This document shows, one piece after another, positions 44,297 through 53,866 of a DNA stretch of 64,000 nt. Origin of the DNA: Piscinibacter sp. XHJ-5 (GTDB lineage Bacteria; Pseudomonadota; Gammaproteobacteria; Burkholderiales; Burkholderiaceae_C); assembly GCF_029855045.1 (NCBI RefSeq), contig NZ_CP123228.1, forward strand, positions 868,001-932,000. The letters are read 5' to 3'. Within the stretch, counting starts at the first letter, position 1; every line of letters begins with the position of its first letter. A model generated the notes under the pieces. The model was not told the origin of the DNA and ran no database searches. It was given only the letters and a program-made list of their open reading frames with translations. The translations under genes were made by a program, and so were the position numbers.

Positions 44297-45319
44297 TCAC
44301 TCGATCCGCTCGCGCAGCAGCTGCACCTGCTCCTGCCAGTACGAGGTCGTGCCGAACCAAGGGAAGGCCGCCGGGAACGCCGGGTCCTTCCAGCGCTTGG
44401 CGATCCACGCGCTGTGGTGAATCATGCGCAGCGTGCGAAGCGGCTCGACCAGCGCGAGCTCGCGATCGTCGAACTCGCGGAACGACTCGTAGCCGCCGAG
44501 CAGGGCCCGCACCTGCGCGCGGCCTTCGGCGCCGTCGGCCGACAGCAGCATCCACAAGTCCTGTACTGCGGGCCCGTTCATCGCATCGTCGAGATCGACG
44601 AAATGCGGGCCATGGTCGGTCCACAGGACGTTGCCGATGTGGCAGTCGCCGTGCACGCGGATCGTCGCCGCGTCGCCGAGCCGGTCGAAGGCCTTGCGTG
44701 CGATGTCGAGCGCGCGATCGGCGGCGTCCTGCCAGGGCGGCAGCAGTTCGGGGGGCAGGTCGCCGTGCTCGCAGATCCAGTCGCGCGCCGCGCGTCCGAT
44801 GGCGTCGACGCCGAGCGTGACGCGATGTTCGAAGAGCCTGCGGGCGCCCACAGCATGCATGCGCCCGATGAAGCGGCCGATCCACGCGAGCTCGGACGTG
44901 CCTTCCAGCGGCGGCTCGCGACCCGAGCGGCGTGGTGCCACGGTGAAGCGGTGTTCCTCGCCTTCGTGCTCGATGCAGGCGAGCGTCGGCGGGTCGCCGT
45001 GCAGCGTCGGCTTCAGCTGCGACGTGGCATCGGCTGCCATCACGAGCGGCGCGACGGCGGGAATCTCTTCCGCAGCCAGCTCGGCGGTGAAGCGATGCTC
45101 CTCGAGGATCTGCGCGTTGCTCCAACGGCCCGGGCGGTAGAACTTCGCGACGACGACCTGGCCGTCCTCGAGGAAGACCTGGAACACGCGGTTCTCGTAC
45201 GAATTGAGCTGCAGGAGCCGTCCGTCGCCGCGCAGCCCGACGCTGTCGAGCGCGTCCAGCACGAAGCCCGGCGTGAGGCCGGCATACGGCGTGAGCGAAG
45301 CGGGGTGGGGCGCGGTCAT
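44297..45319 (-). CDS. srkA: Stress response serine/threonine kinase (SrkA/YihE family)
   Basis: 340 residues with an aminoglycoside-phosphotransferase-type kinase fold. The start TPYAGLTPGFVLDALDSVGLRGDGRLLQLNSYENRVFQV is typical of SrkA. The catalytic loop is IRVHGDCHIGNVLW and the metal-binding segment HFVDLDDAMNGP, with a Lys in VVVAKFYRPGRW. In E. coli SrkA dampens stress-induced death and is linked to the Cpx envelope response. Here it is convergent with htpG. The GTG/ATG start is supported by the conserved N-terminus. Confidence 0.92.
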   Translation of the reverse strand: MTAPHPASLTPYAGLTPGFVLDALDSVGLRGDGRLLQLNSYENRVFQVFLEDGQVVVAKFYRPGRWSNAQILEEHRFTAELAAEEIPAVAPLVMAADATSQLKPTLHGDPPTLACIEHEGEEHRFTVAPRRSGREPPLEGTSELAWIGRFIGRMHAVGARRLFEHRVTLGVDAIGRAARDWICEHGDLPPELLPPWQDAADRALDIARKAFDRLGDAATIRVHGDCHIGNVLWTDHGPHFVDLDDAMNGPAVQDLWMLLSADGAEGRAQVRALLGGYESFREFDDRELALVEPLRTLRMIHHSAWIAKRWKDPAFPAAFPWFGTTSYWQEQVQLLRERIE

Positions 45320-45340
45320 CCGCGCATCGTACGCGCCGCC

Positions 45341-46135
45341 TCAGTGGCGGGTCTGCGAGGAACGCTGTGGCGCATCGACGACCACGCCACCGACGTCGTC
45401 ACCGGACTGGTCGCCCGATCGCTCGGGCCCTGTGCGTCCATTTGCCGCGAGCGGGCCGAACTCGGAGGAGAGCCCTTCCAGGCGGTTGTCCGGGGCGAAG
45501 AAGGAGTCCTGGAAGAAGGTGGAGTCCTGCCACAGCGCCGTCCGCTCGGCGCGGCGGGTGGCCACCGTGCTGGCCAGCGAATCGCGCGCTTCGTGCAGGC
45601 TGGGTGCCGGTGCGGGCGCCGGTTGCGGGCCGCGGGTGGGTGTGCCGTGCTGAGGCACCAGCAACTGCAACTCGGCCACCGTGGGGAGGTGATCGGCGGG
45701 GCAGCGCAGGTAGCGCACGCGGCAGGCGGCGAGCACCGACTGCTTGATCTGCATGATGCGCCGCGAATTGCCGCGCTCGTTGTCGAGATCGATTGCCGCA
45801 AGCACCCGTCCGTTGGCGCTGCAGACGGCGAAAGCGACGTGGTTGGAGCCGAGCAGGTCGTACCAGTAGCGCACCTCGTTCGGATCGTTCGGCTGGCAGA
45901 AGCGCACCAGCGGAAGCTTGGACAGCACGATGTGATGAGGCAGCGCTTCGCGCAGCAGGCGATAGACGCGGCGCTCGTCGACATTGAAGACAGGACGCGC
46001 GGTAAGGGCCCATTCGGTCGGCAGCGGGGCTGGCGCGGCCGGGCGACGCGGCCGCAGGGCCCATACGGCAAGCGCCCCCAATCCCACCACGAGCACGGCG
46101 AGGGCGGCGATCCACGGAAGCGTTTGCATGGTCAC
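45341..46135 (-). CDS. Membrane-anchored DUF2726 protein
   Basis: 264 residues. GTG 46135 is preferred because AGGA lies 7 bases upstream; ATG 46129 is an alternative two codons in. An N-terminal transmembrane helix (about 5-26, LPWIAALAVLVVGLGALAVWAL) precedes a DUF2726 domain (about 35-165): PVFNVDERRVYRLLREALP, HHIVLSKLPLVRFCQP and VAFAVCSANGRVLAAIDLD. This domain resembles the nuclease/topoisomerase-primase-like fold, but no catalytic role is shown. The C-terminal 90 residues are low complexity. The function is unknown. Neighbouring genes do not form an obvious operon. Confidence 0.8.
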   Translation of the reverse strand: MTMQTLPWIAALAVLVVGLGALAVWALRPRRPAAPAPLPTEWALTARPVFNVDERRVYRLLREALPHHIVLSKLPLVRFCQPNDPNEVRYWYDLLGSNHVAFAVCSANGRVLAAIDLDNERGNSRRIMQIKQSVLAACRVRYLRCPADHLPTVAELQLLVPQHGTPTRGPQPAPAPAPSLHEARDSLASTVATRRAERTALWQDSTFFQDSFFAPDNRLEGLSSEFGPLAANGRTGPERSGDQSGDDVGGVVVDAPQRSSQTRH

Positions 46136-46273
46136 GGCATGATCCTGACAGCCGGCCCCCGAGGTACCGAGATGGCCCTTGCTAGAAACTGGTCGGAAAT
46201 GTACTGCGAATGTTACGCAGAACGACCCTTTCGACGCATCCCCGACATATGGGGCAGCGCCCGTGAGACAAAT

Positions 46274-46975
46274 TCACTCGGACGCCGCCGGCGCCTTCCG
46301 ATTGAGGTGGGTTTTCACTTCCGCCAGCGACTCCAGGATTTCGCTGACGCGGTGCGCGTGCACCTTCAGCCGATAGTCGATCTCCGCGGCCTGCGTTTCG
46401 AGCATCTCGCCGAACCGTGTGGCGAAGCTTTCGCCGGGGAGCTTGACCCAGGCCTCGGATTCCGAGCCGCTGCGCTCGACCAGCGCCCCGGCCTTGCGTG
46501 CGATCTTCAGCATGGCCGTGTTTTCGCTGAGCGCATGGATGAACAAGGTATCGACCCGGCGGTTGCGCGCGTGCATGGCCGCGTGCTCGAACAAGCGGCC
46601 GCCGTAGCCGCGGCCGCGCGCCTTGTGTCGCACCGACACGCCGAATTCCGCCATGGATCGCGGATTGGCCGGTGCGCTGGGCGGCGTATAGGCCAGGTGC
46701 GCCATCGCGATGATCTCGAGGCGGCGGTTGAAGATGCCGAACATCTCGTCGCGGTCGAAGTCGAGCGTGTCGACGTAGCGCGCGATCTGCTCGTCACTTG
46801 CCGGATGGCCGAAGCGCAGATAGCGATCGTGCTCGTTCAGCGACAGCAAATGAGCGACGATGCGCGGCCGGTGCCGGGCGGACAGCGAACGGACAGGCAC
46901 CCAGGCCCAATTCACGGCAGTGGCAGGAAAAGCTGTTTCGCCCGCCGGCGGCGGGATACGGAGTTCGTCGGTCAT
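46274..46975 (-). CDS. GNAT-family N-acetyltransferase
   Basis: 233 residues. GGAGGT lies just before the ATG. The acetyl-CoA binding motif is VRHKARGRGYGGRLFEHAAMHAR (motif A, RGRGYGG), followed by LFIHALSENTAMLKIARKAGA (motif B). The start region RYLRFGHPASDEQIARYVDTLDFDRDEMFGIF resembles GNAT proteins found next to acetyl-CoA synthetase-type regulators, but no such partner is here. The C-terminal tail (about 195-233) is helical. The acceptor substrate is unknown. Confidence 0.87.
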   Translation of the reverse strand: MTDELRIPPPAGETAFPATAVNWAWVPVRSLSARHRPRIVAHLLSLNEHDRYLRFGHPASDEQIARYVDTLDFDRDEMFGIFNRRLEIIAMAHLAYTPPSAPANPRSMAEFGVSVRHKARGRGYGGRLFEHAAMHARNRRVDTLFIHALSENTAMLKIARKAGALVERSGSESEAWVKLPGESFATRFGEMLETQAAEIDYRLKVHAHRVSEILESLAEVKTHLNRKAPAASE

Positions 46976-47073
46976 GGGGACCTCCTACTTAGGGTTTACC
47001 CCAGTCTAGTGGATCGAGCTAGGTGACGCGCTCCAGGGGGCCGCCGACGCCGGCGTGCGACGGCGTGCAGATC

Positions 47074-47082
47074 TGCTAGAAT
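47074..47082 (+). promoter_or_regulatory. Putative extended -10 promoter for rplM-rpsI
   Basis: TGC-TAGAAT at 47074-47082 matches an extended -10 element (TGnTATAAT with one change). It lies about 130 bases upstream of the rplM ATG, in the 235-base gap after the GNAT gene. No clear -35 is needed for this class. The rest of the gap shows no gene; it would be the untranslated leader of the ribosomal protein operon. Confidence 0.5.
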
Positions 47083-47210
47083 CAAAAGCTTTCCCTCGAT
47101 CAGCCCGGGGAAGAGCGATCTTTTCGCCACGCTCCGCTTAAGAGGCCGCCATCAACGAAGCGGCACCGACCGCGGTGCAACAAGGGCTGTATATCCAACC
47201 CAAGTCATCC

Positions 47211-47639
47211 ATGAAAACCTTCAGCGCCAAACCGGCCGAAGTGACGCATGAGTGGTTTGTGATTGACGCGACCGACAAGGTCCTCGGACGGGTGGCCAGT
47301 GAAGTCGCCCTCCGCCTGCGCGGCAAGCACAAGGCCATCTACACGCCTCACGTCGATACCGGCGATTTCATCGTCGTCGTCAACGCCGACAAGATCCGCG
47401 TCACCGGCAACAAGGCCAACGACAAGGTGTACTACCGCCACACGGGCTTCCCGGGCGGGATCTACGGCACCAAGTTCAAGGACATGCAGGCCAAGCACCC
47501 GGGCCGCGCGCTCGAGAAGGCCGTCAAGGGCATGCTGCCCAAGGGCCCCTTGGGCTATGCGATGGTCAAGAAGCTGAAGGTGTATGCCGGTGCCACGCAT
47601 CCGCACACCGCCCAGCAGCCCAAAGTGCTCGAGATCTAA
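47211..47639 (+). CDS. rplM: 50S ribosomal protein L13
   Basis: 142 residues, the normal L13 length. It starts [19 protein letters not shown] and has the signature [22 protein letters not shown] near the end. The ATG at 47211 is preferred over an upstream in-frame start because it gives the canonical N-terminus. Part of the large ribosomal subunit. It is followed after 9 bases by rpsI, the universal bacterial pairing. Confidence 0.97.
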   Translation: MKTFSAKPAEVTHEWFVIDATDKVLGRVASEVALRLRGKHKAIYTPHVDTGDFIVVVNADKIRVTGNKANDKVYYRHTGFPGGIYGTKFKDMQAKHPGRALEKAVKGMLPKGPLGYAMVKKLKVYAGATHPHTAQQPKVLEI

Positions 47640-47648
47640 GGACAGGCG

Positions 47649-48041
47649 ATGATCGGAAATTGGAACTACGGAACCGGCCGCCGCAAGTCTTCGGTGGCGC
47701 GCGTGTTCATCAAGAAGGGCACGGGGCAGATCCTCGTCAACGGCAAGCCGGTGGAGCAATACTTCGGCCGCCAGACGTCGATCATGATCGTCAAGCAGCC
47801 GCTCATGCTGACCGCCAATGACGCCGCCTTCGACGTCAAGGTCAACGTGCACGGCGGCGGCGAGTCCGGTCAGGCTGGCGCCGTGCGGCACGGCATCACC
47901 CGCGCGCTGATCGACTACGACGCGGCACTCAAGCCCGAGTTGAGCCGCGCCGGCTTCGTCACGCGTGACGCCCGCGAAGTGGAGCGCAAGAAGGTCGGCC
48001 TGCACGGCGCCCGCCGCCGCAAGCAGTTCAGCAAGCGCTGA
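47649..48041 (+). CDS. rpsI: 30S ribosomal protein S9
   Basis: 130 residues. It starts [24 protein letters not shown] and ends with [12 protein letters not shown], the basic C-terminal tail that reaches the ribosomal P site tRNA. Second gene of the rplM-rpsI operon; the transcript is closed by a strong terminator just downstream. Confidence 0.98.
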   Translation: MIGNWNYGTGRRKSSVARVFIKKGTGQILVNGKPVEQYFGRQTSIMIVKQPLMLTANDAAFDVKVNVHGGGESGQAGAVRHGITRALIDYDAALKPELSRAGFVTRDAREVERKKVGLHGARRRKQFSKR

Positions 48042-48064
48042 TCGAGATCGCGCACGATCCATGC

Positions 48065-48092
48065 AAGAGGCCGCATACCATGCGGCCTCTTT
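48065..48092 (+). terminator. Rho-independent terminator after rpsI
   Basis: AAGAGGCCGCAT-ACC-ATGCGGCCTCTT, a 12-base perfect stem with a 3-base loop, followed by TCGTTTT. It lies 24 bases after the rpsI stop and 32 bases before the next start, so the DUF6776 gene needs read-through or its own promoter. Confidence 0.85.
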
Positions 48093-48123
48093 CGTTTTCA
48101 GCTCACTTTCGGACACAACCGTC

Positions 48124-48834
48124 ATGCGTTGGAAACTGATGCGACGAAGGCTGTCGATCAGCGCGCCGCGCATGATCGTTCGCAGTCATCTTCCGTGGCC
48201 TCTGCGATGGGCCGCGCTGGCGGTGGTGCTCGGCTTCTCGGCCGCAATCGCGGTGTGGGCCTTCGAATTCGGCAAGGACATCGCGGGCCTCGATCGCAAC
48301 GCCTCGGCCGAGCTCAAGCGCTTGCGTGCCGAAGTGGCGCAGCTGCAGGCCGAGCGTGAGCGCACGGCGTCTATCGCCAGCGCCGCCGACAGCCTCCTGA
48401 AAACCGAGCGCGCAGCGCAGGAGCGCCTGACGCAGCAGCTCAAGCAGATCGAGGCAGAGAACCTGACGCTGAAGGCCAACCTGGGCTTCTTCGAACGCCT
48501 GTTGCCGACCGGTGCCGGCGCCGGCCTGTCCATCCGGGGCCTGCACGCGGAAAGTCGCGCTCCGGGCCAATTGCGTTTCCAGTTGCTCGTGATGCAGCCG
48601 GGCAAATCGCCGCCCGAATTTCGCGGCCGGTACGAAATCACGCTGGTAGGCACCTTGGAAGGAAAGCCGTGGAGTTACACGCCTCCAGACGGCACCAAGC
48701 CGCTGCAGATGAAACAGTATCTGCGTGTCGAAGGAATGATCGATCACCCCTCGGAAGCCGTCGTTGAAAGCCTGCAGGTGCGGGTGCTGGACGCGAGCGG
48801 CGGGGTCAAGGCAACCCAGACCGCCAAGGTCTGA
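48124..48834 (+). CDS. DUF6776 family membrane protein with coiled coil
   Basis: 236 residues from ATG 48124. A basic N-terminus is followed by a transmembrane helix (about 29-47, WAALAVVLGFSAAIAVWAF). A coiled coil follows at about residues 58-125 (ELKRLRAEVAQLQAERERT ... ERLTQQLKQIEAENLTLKANL). The periplasmic beta-rich domain (FFERLLPTGAGAGLSIRGL, GRYEITLVGTLEGKPW) matches a betaproteobacterial conserved family of unknown function. The gene usually precedes a bactofilin gene, as here with 46 bases between, which suggests a common envelope-structure role (inference). Confidence 0.82.
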   Translation: MRWKLMRRRLSISAPRMIVRSHLPWPLRWAALAVVLGFSAAIAVWAFEFGKDIAGLDRNASAELKRLRAEVAQLQAERERTASIASAADSLLKTERAAQERLTQQLKQIEAENLTLKANLGFFERLLPTGAGAGLSIRGLHAESRAPGQLRFQLLVMQPGKSPPEFRGRYEITLVGTLEGKPWSYTPPDGTKPLQMKQYLRVEGMIDHPSEAVVESLQVRVLDASGGVKATQTAKV

Positions 48835-48880
48835 AGCCGGGCGATGGGCCGAGCACCGCCGGACTGCGTTGGGAGAGCAC

Positions 48881-49279
48881 ATGTTCAGCAGCAAGAAGAA
48901 GCAGCCGCCGATCCGCACGCTGATCGGCGAGGGAACCGTGATCCAAGGCGAATTGCGCTTCACCGAGGGGCTGCGCATCGATGGTGAGGTTCACGGCGAT
49001 GTCGTGGCGACGGGGGAGGGGCACAGCATCCTCGTCATCAGCGAGAAGGCGCGGGTGCTGGGCAAGGTCAGGGCGGCGCACGTGATCATCAACGGAACCG
49101 TGCAGGGTCCCATCCAGTCGGACGAACTGCTCGAGCTGCAGCCCAAGGCGTGTATTTCAGGCGATGTTCGATACGAGGTCCTTGAAATGCACCAGGGCGC
49201 CACCATCGACGGAGAATTGCGCCCGCTGAAGGCAGAGGAGAAACCCGCCTTGAAACTGGCGGCAGCCGGCGGCGGATAA
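48881..49279 (+). CDS. Bactofilin (polymer-forming cytoskeletal protein)
   Basis: 132 residues. ATG 48881 follows GGGAGAG. After a short Lys-rich N-tail (FSSKKKQPPIRTLIGEGT) the bactofilin domain spans about residues 15-110 with repeated beta-helix turns: GELRFTEGLRIDGEVHGDV, VLGKVRAAHVIINGTVQGPI and ACISGDVRYEVLEMHQGATIDG. Bactofilins self-assemble into filaments at the membrane and organise cell shape or polar structures. It sits between a DUF6776 gene and erpA. Confidence 0.92.
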   Translation: MFSSKKKQPPIRTLIGEGTVIQGELRFTEGLRIDGEVHGDVVATGEGHSILVISEKARVLGKVRAAHVIINGTVQGPIQSDELLELQPKACISGDVRYEVLEMHQGATIDGELRPLKAEEKPALKLAAAGGG

Positions 49280-49312
49280 TGCAGCCCAAAGCCGTATCCT
49301 GAAGGAGTCCCC

Positions 49313-49690
49313 ATGAGCGCCGTCGCCGAGAATCTCAAAGTCACCCCGCAAGACGAACCGCCGCCGCCGCTGGTTTTCACCGACAGCGCCGCCGCGAAGG
49401 TGAAGGAGCTGGTCGACGAGGAAGGCAATCCCGACCTGAAGCTGCGTGTCTTCGTGCAAGGCGGCGGCTGCTCGGGCTTCCAGTACGGTTTCACCTTCGA
49501 TGAAATCGTCAATGACGACGACACGCAGATGACCAAGAACGGCGTCACGCTGCTGATCGACGCGATGAGCCTGCAGTACCTGGCGGGGGCAGAGATCGAC
49601 TACAAGGACGACCTCCAGGGCGCTCAGTTCGTGATCAAGAACCCCAACGCGACGACGACCTGCGGCTGCGGTTCCAGCTTCACGGTCTGA
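49313..49690 (+). CDS. erpA: Iron-sulfur cluster insertion protein ErpA
   Basis: 125 residues. A-type carrier with all three cluster-binding Cys residues: one in [11 protein letters not shown] (about residue 53) and two in [11 protein letters not shown] at the C-terminus. The [29 protein letters not shown] start is typical of ErpA. It delivers Fe-S clusters to apoproteins, for example in isoprenoid synthesis. The 20-residue N-terminal extension rich in Pro is common in Betaproteobacteria. It is closed by a hairpin terminator. Confidence 0.95.
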   Translation: MSAVAENLKVTPQDEPPPPLVFTDSAAAKVKELVDEEGNPDLKLRVFVQGGGCSGFQYGFTFDEIVNDDDTQMTKNGVTLLIDAMSLQYLAGAEIDYKDDLQGAQFVIKNPNATTTCGCGSSFTV

Positions 49691-49703
49691 GGCCTCTCGC
49701 CCA

Positions 49704-49730
49704 AAAAAGCCGCCCATGGGGCGGCTTTTT
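49704..49730. terminator. Bidirectional terminator between erpA and anmK
   Basis: GCCGCCC-ATG-GGGCGGC at 49709-49725, flanked by a run of A on the left and TTTTT on the right. It can therefore terminate erpA on the plus strand and anmK on the minus strand; the stems lie 13 bases after the erpA stop and 10 bases after the anmK stop. Confidence 0.85.
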
Positions 49731-49734
49731 GCTG

Positions 49735-50859
49735 TCAGCCTGCGGGATAGAGCGCGCCGAGCAGGCGCGGTCCCGCAGCGCCGGTGACGGCGACGAGGTT
49801 GCCGGGGCGCCGCTCGACGAAAGCCTTGGCCAGCCACGCGAACGCGGCGGCCTCGACATGGCTCACGTCGAGTCCCCGCTCGCTCGTCGACCGCACCGCG
49901 CACGCCGGCAAGCGCGCGGCGAGCCGGCGCATCAGAGAAATGTTCAGCGCGCCGCCGCCGCACACCAGCACCTCGCGCGCGCCGGTGGCATGACGGCTCA
50001 CCGCATCGGCGCATGCCCAGGCCGTCAGCTCAGCCAGCGTGGCCTGCACGTCCCGCGGGTCGGCACCGGGGCCGTGGGCGCGCAGGTGCGTGTCCAGCCA
50101 CGCCGGGTTGAACAGATCCCGACCGGTGCTCTTCGGTGGCGGCAGGTCGAAGTACACCTCGCCCTGCATCGCGCTCAGCAGCCTGTCGATGACACGTCCG
50201 CCGCCTGCCCAGGTTCCGTCTTCGTCGAAAGGTCGGCCGGTGTGACGACGGCACCAGTGGTCCATCAACGCGTTGCCCGGCCCGCAGTCGAAGCCGATGG
50301 TCGATCCGTCCGCCGCGAGATGGGTGAGGTTGGAAATGCCGCCGATGTTGAGCACCGCGACGCCTTCGTCGGTTCGCCCGAACACTGCGCGATGAAACGC
50401 CGGGACGAGCGGCGCGCCCTGGCCCCCAGCCACCACATCGCGCGTGCGGAAATCGGCGATCACATCGATGCTGCTCAGCTCGGCGAGCAGCGCGGGGTTG
50501 TTGAGCTGCAGTGTGTATCCGAGGCCGTCGAACTCACGCGGGCGATGCCGCACTGTCTGGCCGTGCGCGCCGATGGCGTGAACCTCGCCATGCGTCACGC
50601 CGCTGCGCTCGAGCAGGTCGCGCACGACATCTGCATAGACGCGCACGAGGGCGTTGGCAGCCAGCGCAGCACGATGCAGCTCGTCCGCGCCCGTGGTGTT
50701 GAGCGCCAGCAGCTCGGCGGCGAGATCGGGCGCGAACGGACGATGGGCATGCGCGCGAAGGTGCAGCGGCGAGGAGGCGCCGGCGGAGAAGTCGACCAGC
50801 ACGCCGTCGACCCCGTCGAGCGAGGTGCCGGACATCAGCCCGATGTACAGGTGGGTCAT
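49735..50859 (-). CDS. anmK: Anhydro-N-acetylmuramic acid kinase
   Basis: 374 residues. The ATP-binding start is YIGLMSGTSLDGVDGVLVDF. Other landmarks are GAHGQTVRHRP, IADFRTRDVVAGGQGAPLVPAFH, LNIGGISNLTHL and GFDCGPGNALMDHW, all typical of AnmK. It phosphorylates and opens 1,6-anhydro-MurNAc in peptidoglycan recycling. The adjacent M23 peptidase gene fits a cell-wall theme, although a terminator separates them. Confidence 0.95.
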   Translation of the reverse strand: MTHLYIGLMSGTSLDGVDGVLVDFSAGASSPLHLRAHAHRPFAPDLAAELLALNTTGADELHRAALAANALVRVYADVVRDLLERSGVTHGEVHAIGAHGQTVRHRPREFDGLGYTLQLNNPALLAELSSIDVIADFRTRDVVAGGQGAPLVPAFHRAVFGRTDEGVAVLNIGGISNLTHLAADGSTIGFDCGPGNALMDHWCRRHTGRPFDEDGTWAGGGRVIDRLLSAMQGEVYFDLPPPKSTGRDLFNPAWLDTHLRAHGPGADPRDVQATLAELTAWACADAVSRHATGAREVLVCGGGALNISLMRRLAARLPACAVRSTSERGLDVSHVEAAAFAWLAKAFVERRPGNLVAVTGAAGPRLLGALYPAG

Positions 50860-50910
50860 CTTCAGTCCCGATCGTGTTGAGCGCGTGCCGCGATTGTGCC
50901 CACGCCAAGC

Positions 50911-50933
50911 AAAAGGCCCGCGCAGTGCGGGCC
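50911..50933 (-). terminator. Minus-strand terminator after the M23 peptidase gene
   Basis: Read on the minus strand: GGCCCGC-ACTGC-GCGGGCC followed by TTTT. It lies 25 bases after the M23 peptidase stop and before the anmK start, so anmK should have its own promoter. Confidence 0.75.
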
Positions 50934-50957
50934 TCGCAATGGGTCGCGGCGCCGCCG

Positions 50958-52451
50958 CTACTCGGCGTAGTTGCCGCCGGACGCGGCGACAGTCTGCGCG
51001 GCGTCCAGCTGTGCGCGCACGCTTTGCGCCAGCGAAAGGAACTGCGGCTTGGCGACGGGCGAGATGGCGATCGTTTCGGACGCTTTCGCGATGAGCAGCG
51101 GGTTCTGCTGCTGGCCGTGCACCTTGACCTCGAAATGCAGATGCGGACCGGTCGCCCAGCCGGTGGCGCCGACTGCGCCGATTCGGGCGCCTTGCTCCAC
51201 ACGCTGGCCCCGCCGCACGTCGATGCTGCTCAGGTGCGCATAGACGGTAGTGCGGTCATTGCTGTGCTTGATGCTGACGACGTTGCCATAGCCGTTCTGC
51301 CAGCCGGCGAAGTCGACCACGCCGTCGCCCACCGTGCGCACCGGCGTGCCGCTCGGAGCGCCATAGTCGACGCCGTTGTGCTGACGCCAGGTTTGCAGGA
51401 TCGGATGGAAGCGCATCGCGAAGCCGGACGTGACGCGGGAGAACTCCATCGGGCTGGCGAGGAACGCCCGGCGCTTGCTCTCGCCGCCTAGATCGAAGTA
51501 GCCGCCGCGGCCGGTGGCCGGGTCCTTGAACCAGACCGCCGAATAGGTTTTGCCGGCGTTGGTGAACTCGGCGGCCAGCACGCGACCCGACGACTCGTTC
51601 CAGGTGATGGGTTCGCCGTCGGCGGTGAGCGCTTCGTAGATGACGCGGAAGGTGTCGCCTCGGCGAAGCTCGCGCCGGAAGTCGACATCGGTGGAAAAGA
51701 TCTCGGCAATCTGAGTTGCGACGGGATCAGGGATGCGCGCTTCATCGGTCGCGGCAAACAACGAATTCCGGATGGTGCCGCTGCCCAGTCTCACCTGCGC
51801 CGCCAGCGGTGCCGTTTCGATGCTGGCGCGCAGCTGCCCTTGGACACGCTTGATCGACAGGCGAGTGAAATGGGTGCTGAACTGGTCGCTTCGTTCGGCG
51901 GCGTAGCGTGCCACCAGCTCTTCCAGCTCGCCCGACGCGTCGGCGCGCACCTGGATCATCTTGCCAGCACGGCCGGTGAGCAGCTTGCGGGCGGTGGCGT
52001 CATTGCGGATGAAGGCCGCAGCCTTCGGGTCGCCGACGTTCAGCCGGGTGAGCAGGCTGTCGGCGGTGTCGCTGCTGCGCGTGAGGTCGCTGCGGTACAG
52101 CTCCAGCTCGTAGGCGGCCAGCGCCTCGAGCTGCCCTTCGATGCCTTCCGGTGTGACACTTTCCGTCACGATGCGACTCGGCAGGTCGGCCGCGTCCGGC
52201 GCCAGCGGCGCGATGCCGAAGGCCGTGGCCGCGAAACCGGCCAGCGCAATCACGACGGCCGACGCGATGCCGCGGGGATGCCGCGCAACGAAGCTTCCGG
52301 TGCGCTGCAGGGCCTCGGCCCAAGCGCGGTCAACAGGATCCAACGAACTCAATTTGTTTGCCGAGCGTGGCCGCTCGTCTTGCTGGCCAGCGTCCGGGCG
52401 GGCGCTGGTTGGTTGTTCATCACGATCCGGGGCGTCCACTAGAATTCGCAA
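50958..52451 (-). CDS. M23 family metallopeptidase (LytM type), membrane-anchored
   Basis: 497 residues from TTG 52451, which is uncertain; GTG 52439 and TTGs near 52350 are alternatives. A transmembrane helix lies at about residues 60-82 ([21 protein letters not shown]). A periplasmic region with coiled and OapA/LysM-like character follows ([20 protein letters not shown]). The C-terminal LytM/M23 domain (about 350-465) has the zinc motifs HNGVDYGAP (His, Asp) and HLHFEV (HxH). It should cleave peptidoglycan cross-links. It is divergent from tyrS, the usual betaproteobacterial arrangement. Confidence 0.9.
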   Translation of the reverse strand: MRILVDAPDRDEQPTSARPDAGQQDERPRSANKLSSLDPVDRAWAEALQRTGSFVARHPRGIASAVVIALAGFAATAFGIAPLAPDAADLPSRIVTESVTPEGIEGQLEALAAYELELYRSDLTRSSDTADSLLTRLNVGDPKAAAFIRNDATARKLLTGRAGKMIQVRADASGELEELVARYAAERSDQFSTHFTRLSIKRVQGQLRASIETAPLAAQVRLGSGTIRNSLFAATDEARIPDPVATQIAEIFSTDVDFRRELRRGDTFRVIYEALTADGEPITWNESSGRVLAAEFTNAGKTYSAVWFKDPATGRGGYFDLGGESKRRAFLASPMEFSRVTSGFAMRFHPILQTWRQHNGVDYGAPSGTPVRTVGDGVVDFAGWQNGYGNVVSIKHSNDRTTVYAHLSSIDVRRGQRVEQGARIGAVGATGWATGPHLHFEVKVHGQQQNPLLIAKASETIAISPVAKPQFLSLAQSVRAQLDAAQTVAASGGNYAE

Positions 52452-52513
52452 CGCTTTCCAGCCCCTGCGGGATCATGCTCAAGCCGGGCTACGCCCGGCA
52501 ACAGCCGGCTCGA

Positions 52514-52519
52514 ATTATA
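52514..52519 (-). promoter_or_regulatory. Putative -10 element for the M23 peptidase gene
   Basis: A perfect TATAAT hexamer on the minus strand, about 60 bases upstream of the proposed TTG start of the M23 gene. The -35 region is weak. Located in the 139-base gap divergent from tyrS. It supports a start near 52451. Confidence 0.4.
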
Positions 52520-52590
52520 CGGGCCGGTCGTCTCGAAGCCTTCTGTTGTCCCTCCACTCCCACCTCCTTCGCAAAACTTTGCGTGGTTCC

Positions 52591-53862
52591 ATGACCCAGC
52601 CCGCCGAAATCACTGCCGCGTCCCCTGCCACGAATGGCGCCGGTCGTCTGGACCACCCGATCACCGACGGAGTTCGCGAGGCGCTGGCGATCTCGAAACG
52701 TGGCTGTGACGAGCTGTTACCGGAAGCCGACTGGCAAGTGAAACTTGCCCGTTCGGATGCAACAGGTGTGCCATTGCAAATCAAGCTCGGGTTGGACCCG
52801 ACTGCGCCGGATCTGCACCTGGGCCACACGGTCGTGCTCAACAAGATGCGGCAGCTGCAGGACCTGGGCCATGAGGTCGTCTTCCTGATCGGCGACTTCA
52901 CCTCGCTGATCGGTGATCCGTCCGGTCGCAACACCACCCGACCGCCGCTGTCGCGCGAGCAGATCGAGACCAACGCCCAGACCTACTTCAAGCAGGCCAC
53001 GCTGGTGCTCGATCCGGAGAAGACGCGCATCCGCCGCAACTCCGAATGGAGCGATGCCCTCGGCGCGCGCGGCATGATCCAGCTCGCTGCCAGGTACACG
53101 GTGGCGCGCATGATGGAGCGCAACGACTTCCACGAGCGCTTCAAGGCCGGCACGCCGATCAGCGTGCACGAGTTCCTGTACCCATTGATGCAGGGCTACG
53201 ACTCGGTCGCGCTGAAGAGCGATCTCGAGCTCGGCGGAACGGACCAGAAGTTCAACCTGCTGATGGGGCGGCACCTGCAGGCCGAGTACGGGCAGGAGCC
53301 GCAATGCATCCTCACGATGCCGCTGCTCGAAGGGCTCGATGGCGTCGAGAAGATGTCCAAGAGCAAGAACAACTACATCGGCATCACCGAGCCGGCGAAC
53401 GACATGTTCGCCAAGCTGCTGTCGATCAGCGACGACCTGATGTGGAAGTACTTCCTGCTGCTGAGCTGGCGGCCCGAAGCGGAGATCGCCAAGCTCAAGC
53501 TCGAAGTCCAGGCAGGCCGCAACCCGAAGGATGCGAAGGTGATGCTCGCCAAGGAGATCACGGCGCGCTTCCACGGCGCGACGGCTGCCGATGCGGCGCA
53601 GGCCGACTTCGACAACCGCGCCAAGGGCGGCGTGCCCGACGAAATCCCCGAGATCACGCTGGGCGGCGCCCCGCTGCCGATCGGCACGCTGCTCAAGCAG
53701 GCCAACCTCGCACCATCGACCAGCGAGGCGCTGCGCCTCGTCGATGGCGCCGGCGTGCGGGTCGACGGCTCGGTGGTCGGCGACCGGGCGCTCAAGCTGC
53801 CCGCCGGGACCTACGTGGTCCAGGTCGGCAAGCGCAAGTTTGCGCGCGTGACGCTGACCTGA
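52591..53862 (+). CDS. tyrS: Tyrosyl-tRNA synthetase
   Basis: 423 residues. Class I synthetase signatures are HLGHT (HIGH-type) in [18 protein letters not shown] and KMSKS in [14 protein letters not shown]. The tyrosine-binding region includes [28 protein letters not shown]-terminal S4 RNA-binding domain (about 355-423, [16 protein letters not shown]) is present. It charges tRNA-Tyr. The N-terminal 25 residues (Ala/Thr-rich) precede the conserved start. Single copy with no T-box leader visible. Confidence 0.96.
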   Translation: MTQPAEITAASPATNGAGRLDHPITDGVREALAISKRGCDELLPEADWQVKLARSDATGVPLQIKLGLDPTAPDLHLGHTVVLNKMRQLQDLGHEVVFLIGDFTSLIGDPSGRNTTRPPLSREQIETNAQTYFKQATLVLDPEKTRIRRNSEWSDALGARGMIQLAARYTVARMMERNDFHERFKAGTPISVHEFLYPLMQGYDSVALKSDLELGGTDQKFNLLMGRHLQAEYGQEPQCILTMPLLEGLDGVEKMSKSKNNYIGITEPANDMFAKLLSISDDLMWKYFLLLSWRPEAEIAKLKLEVQAGRNPKDAKVMLAKEITARFHGATAADAAQADFDNRAKGGVPDEIPEITLGGAPLPIGTLLKQANLAPSTSEALRLVDGAGVRVDGSVVGDRALKLPAGTYVVQVGKRKFARVTLT

Positions 53863-53866
53863 GGCG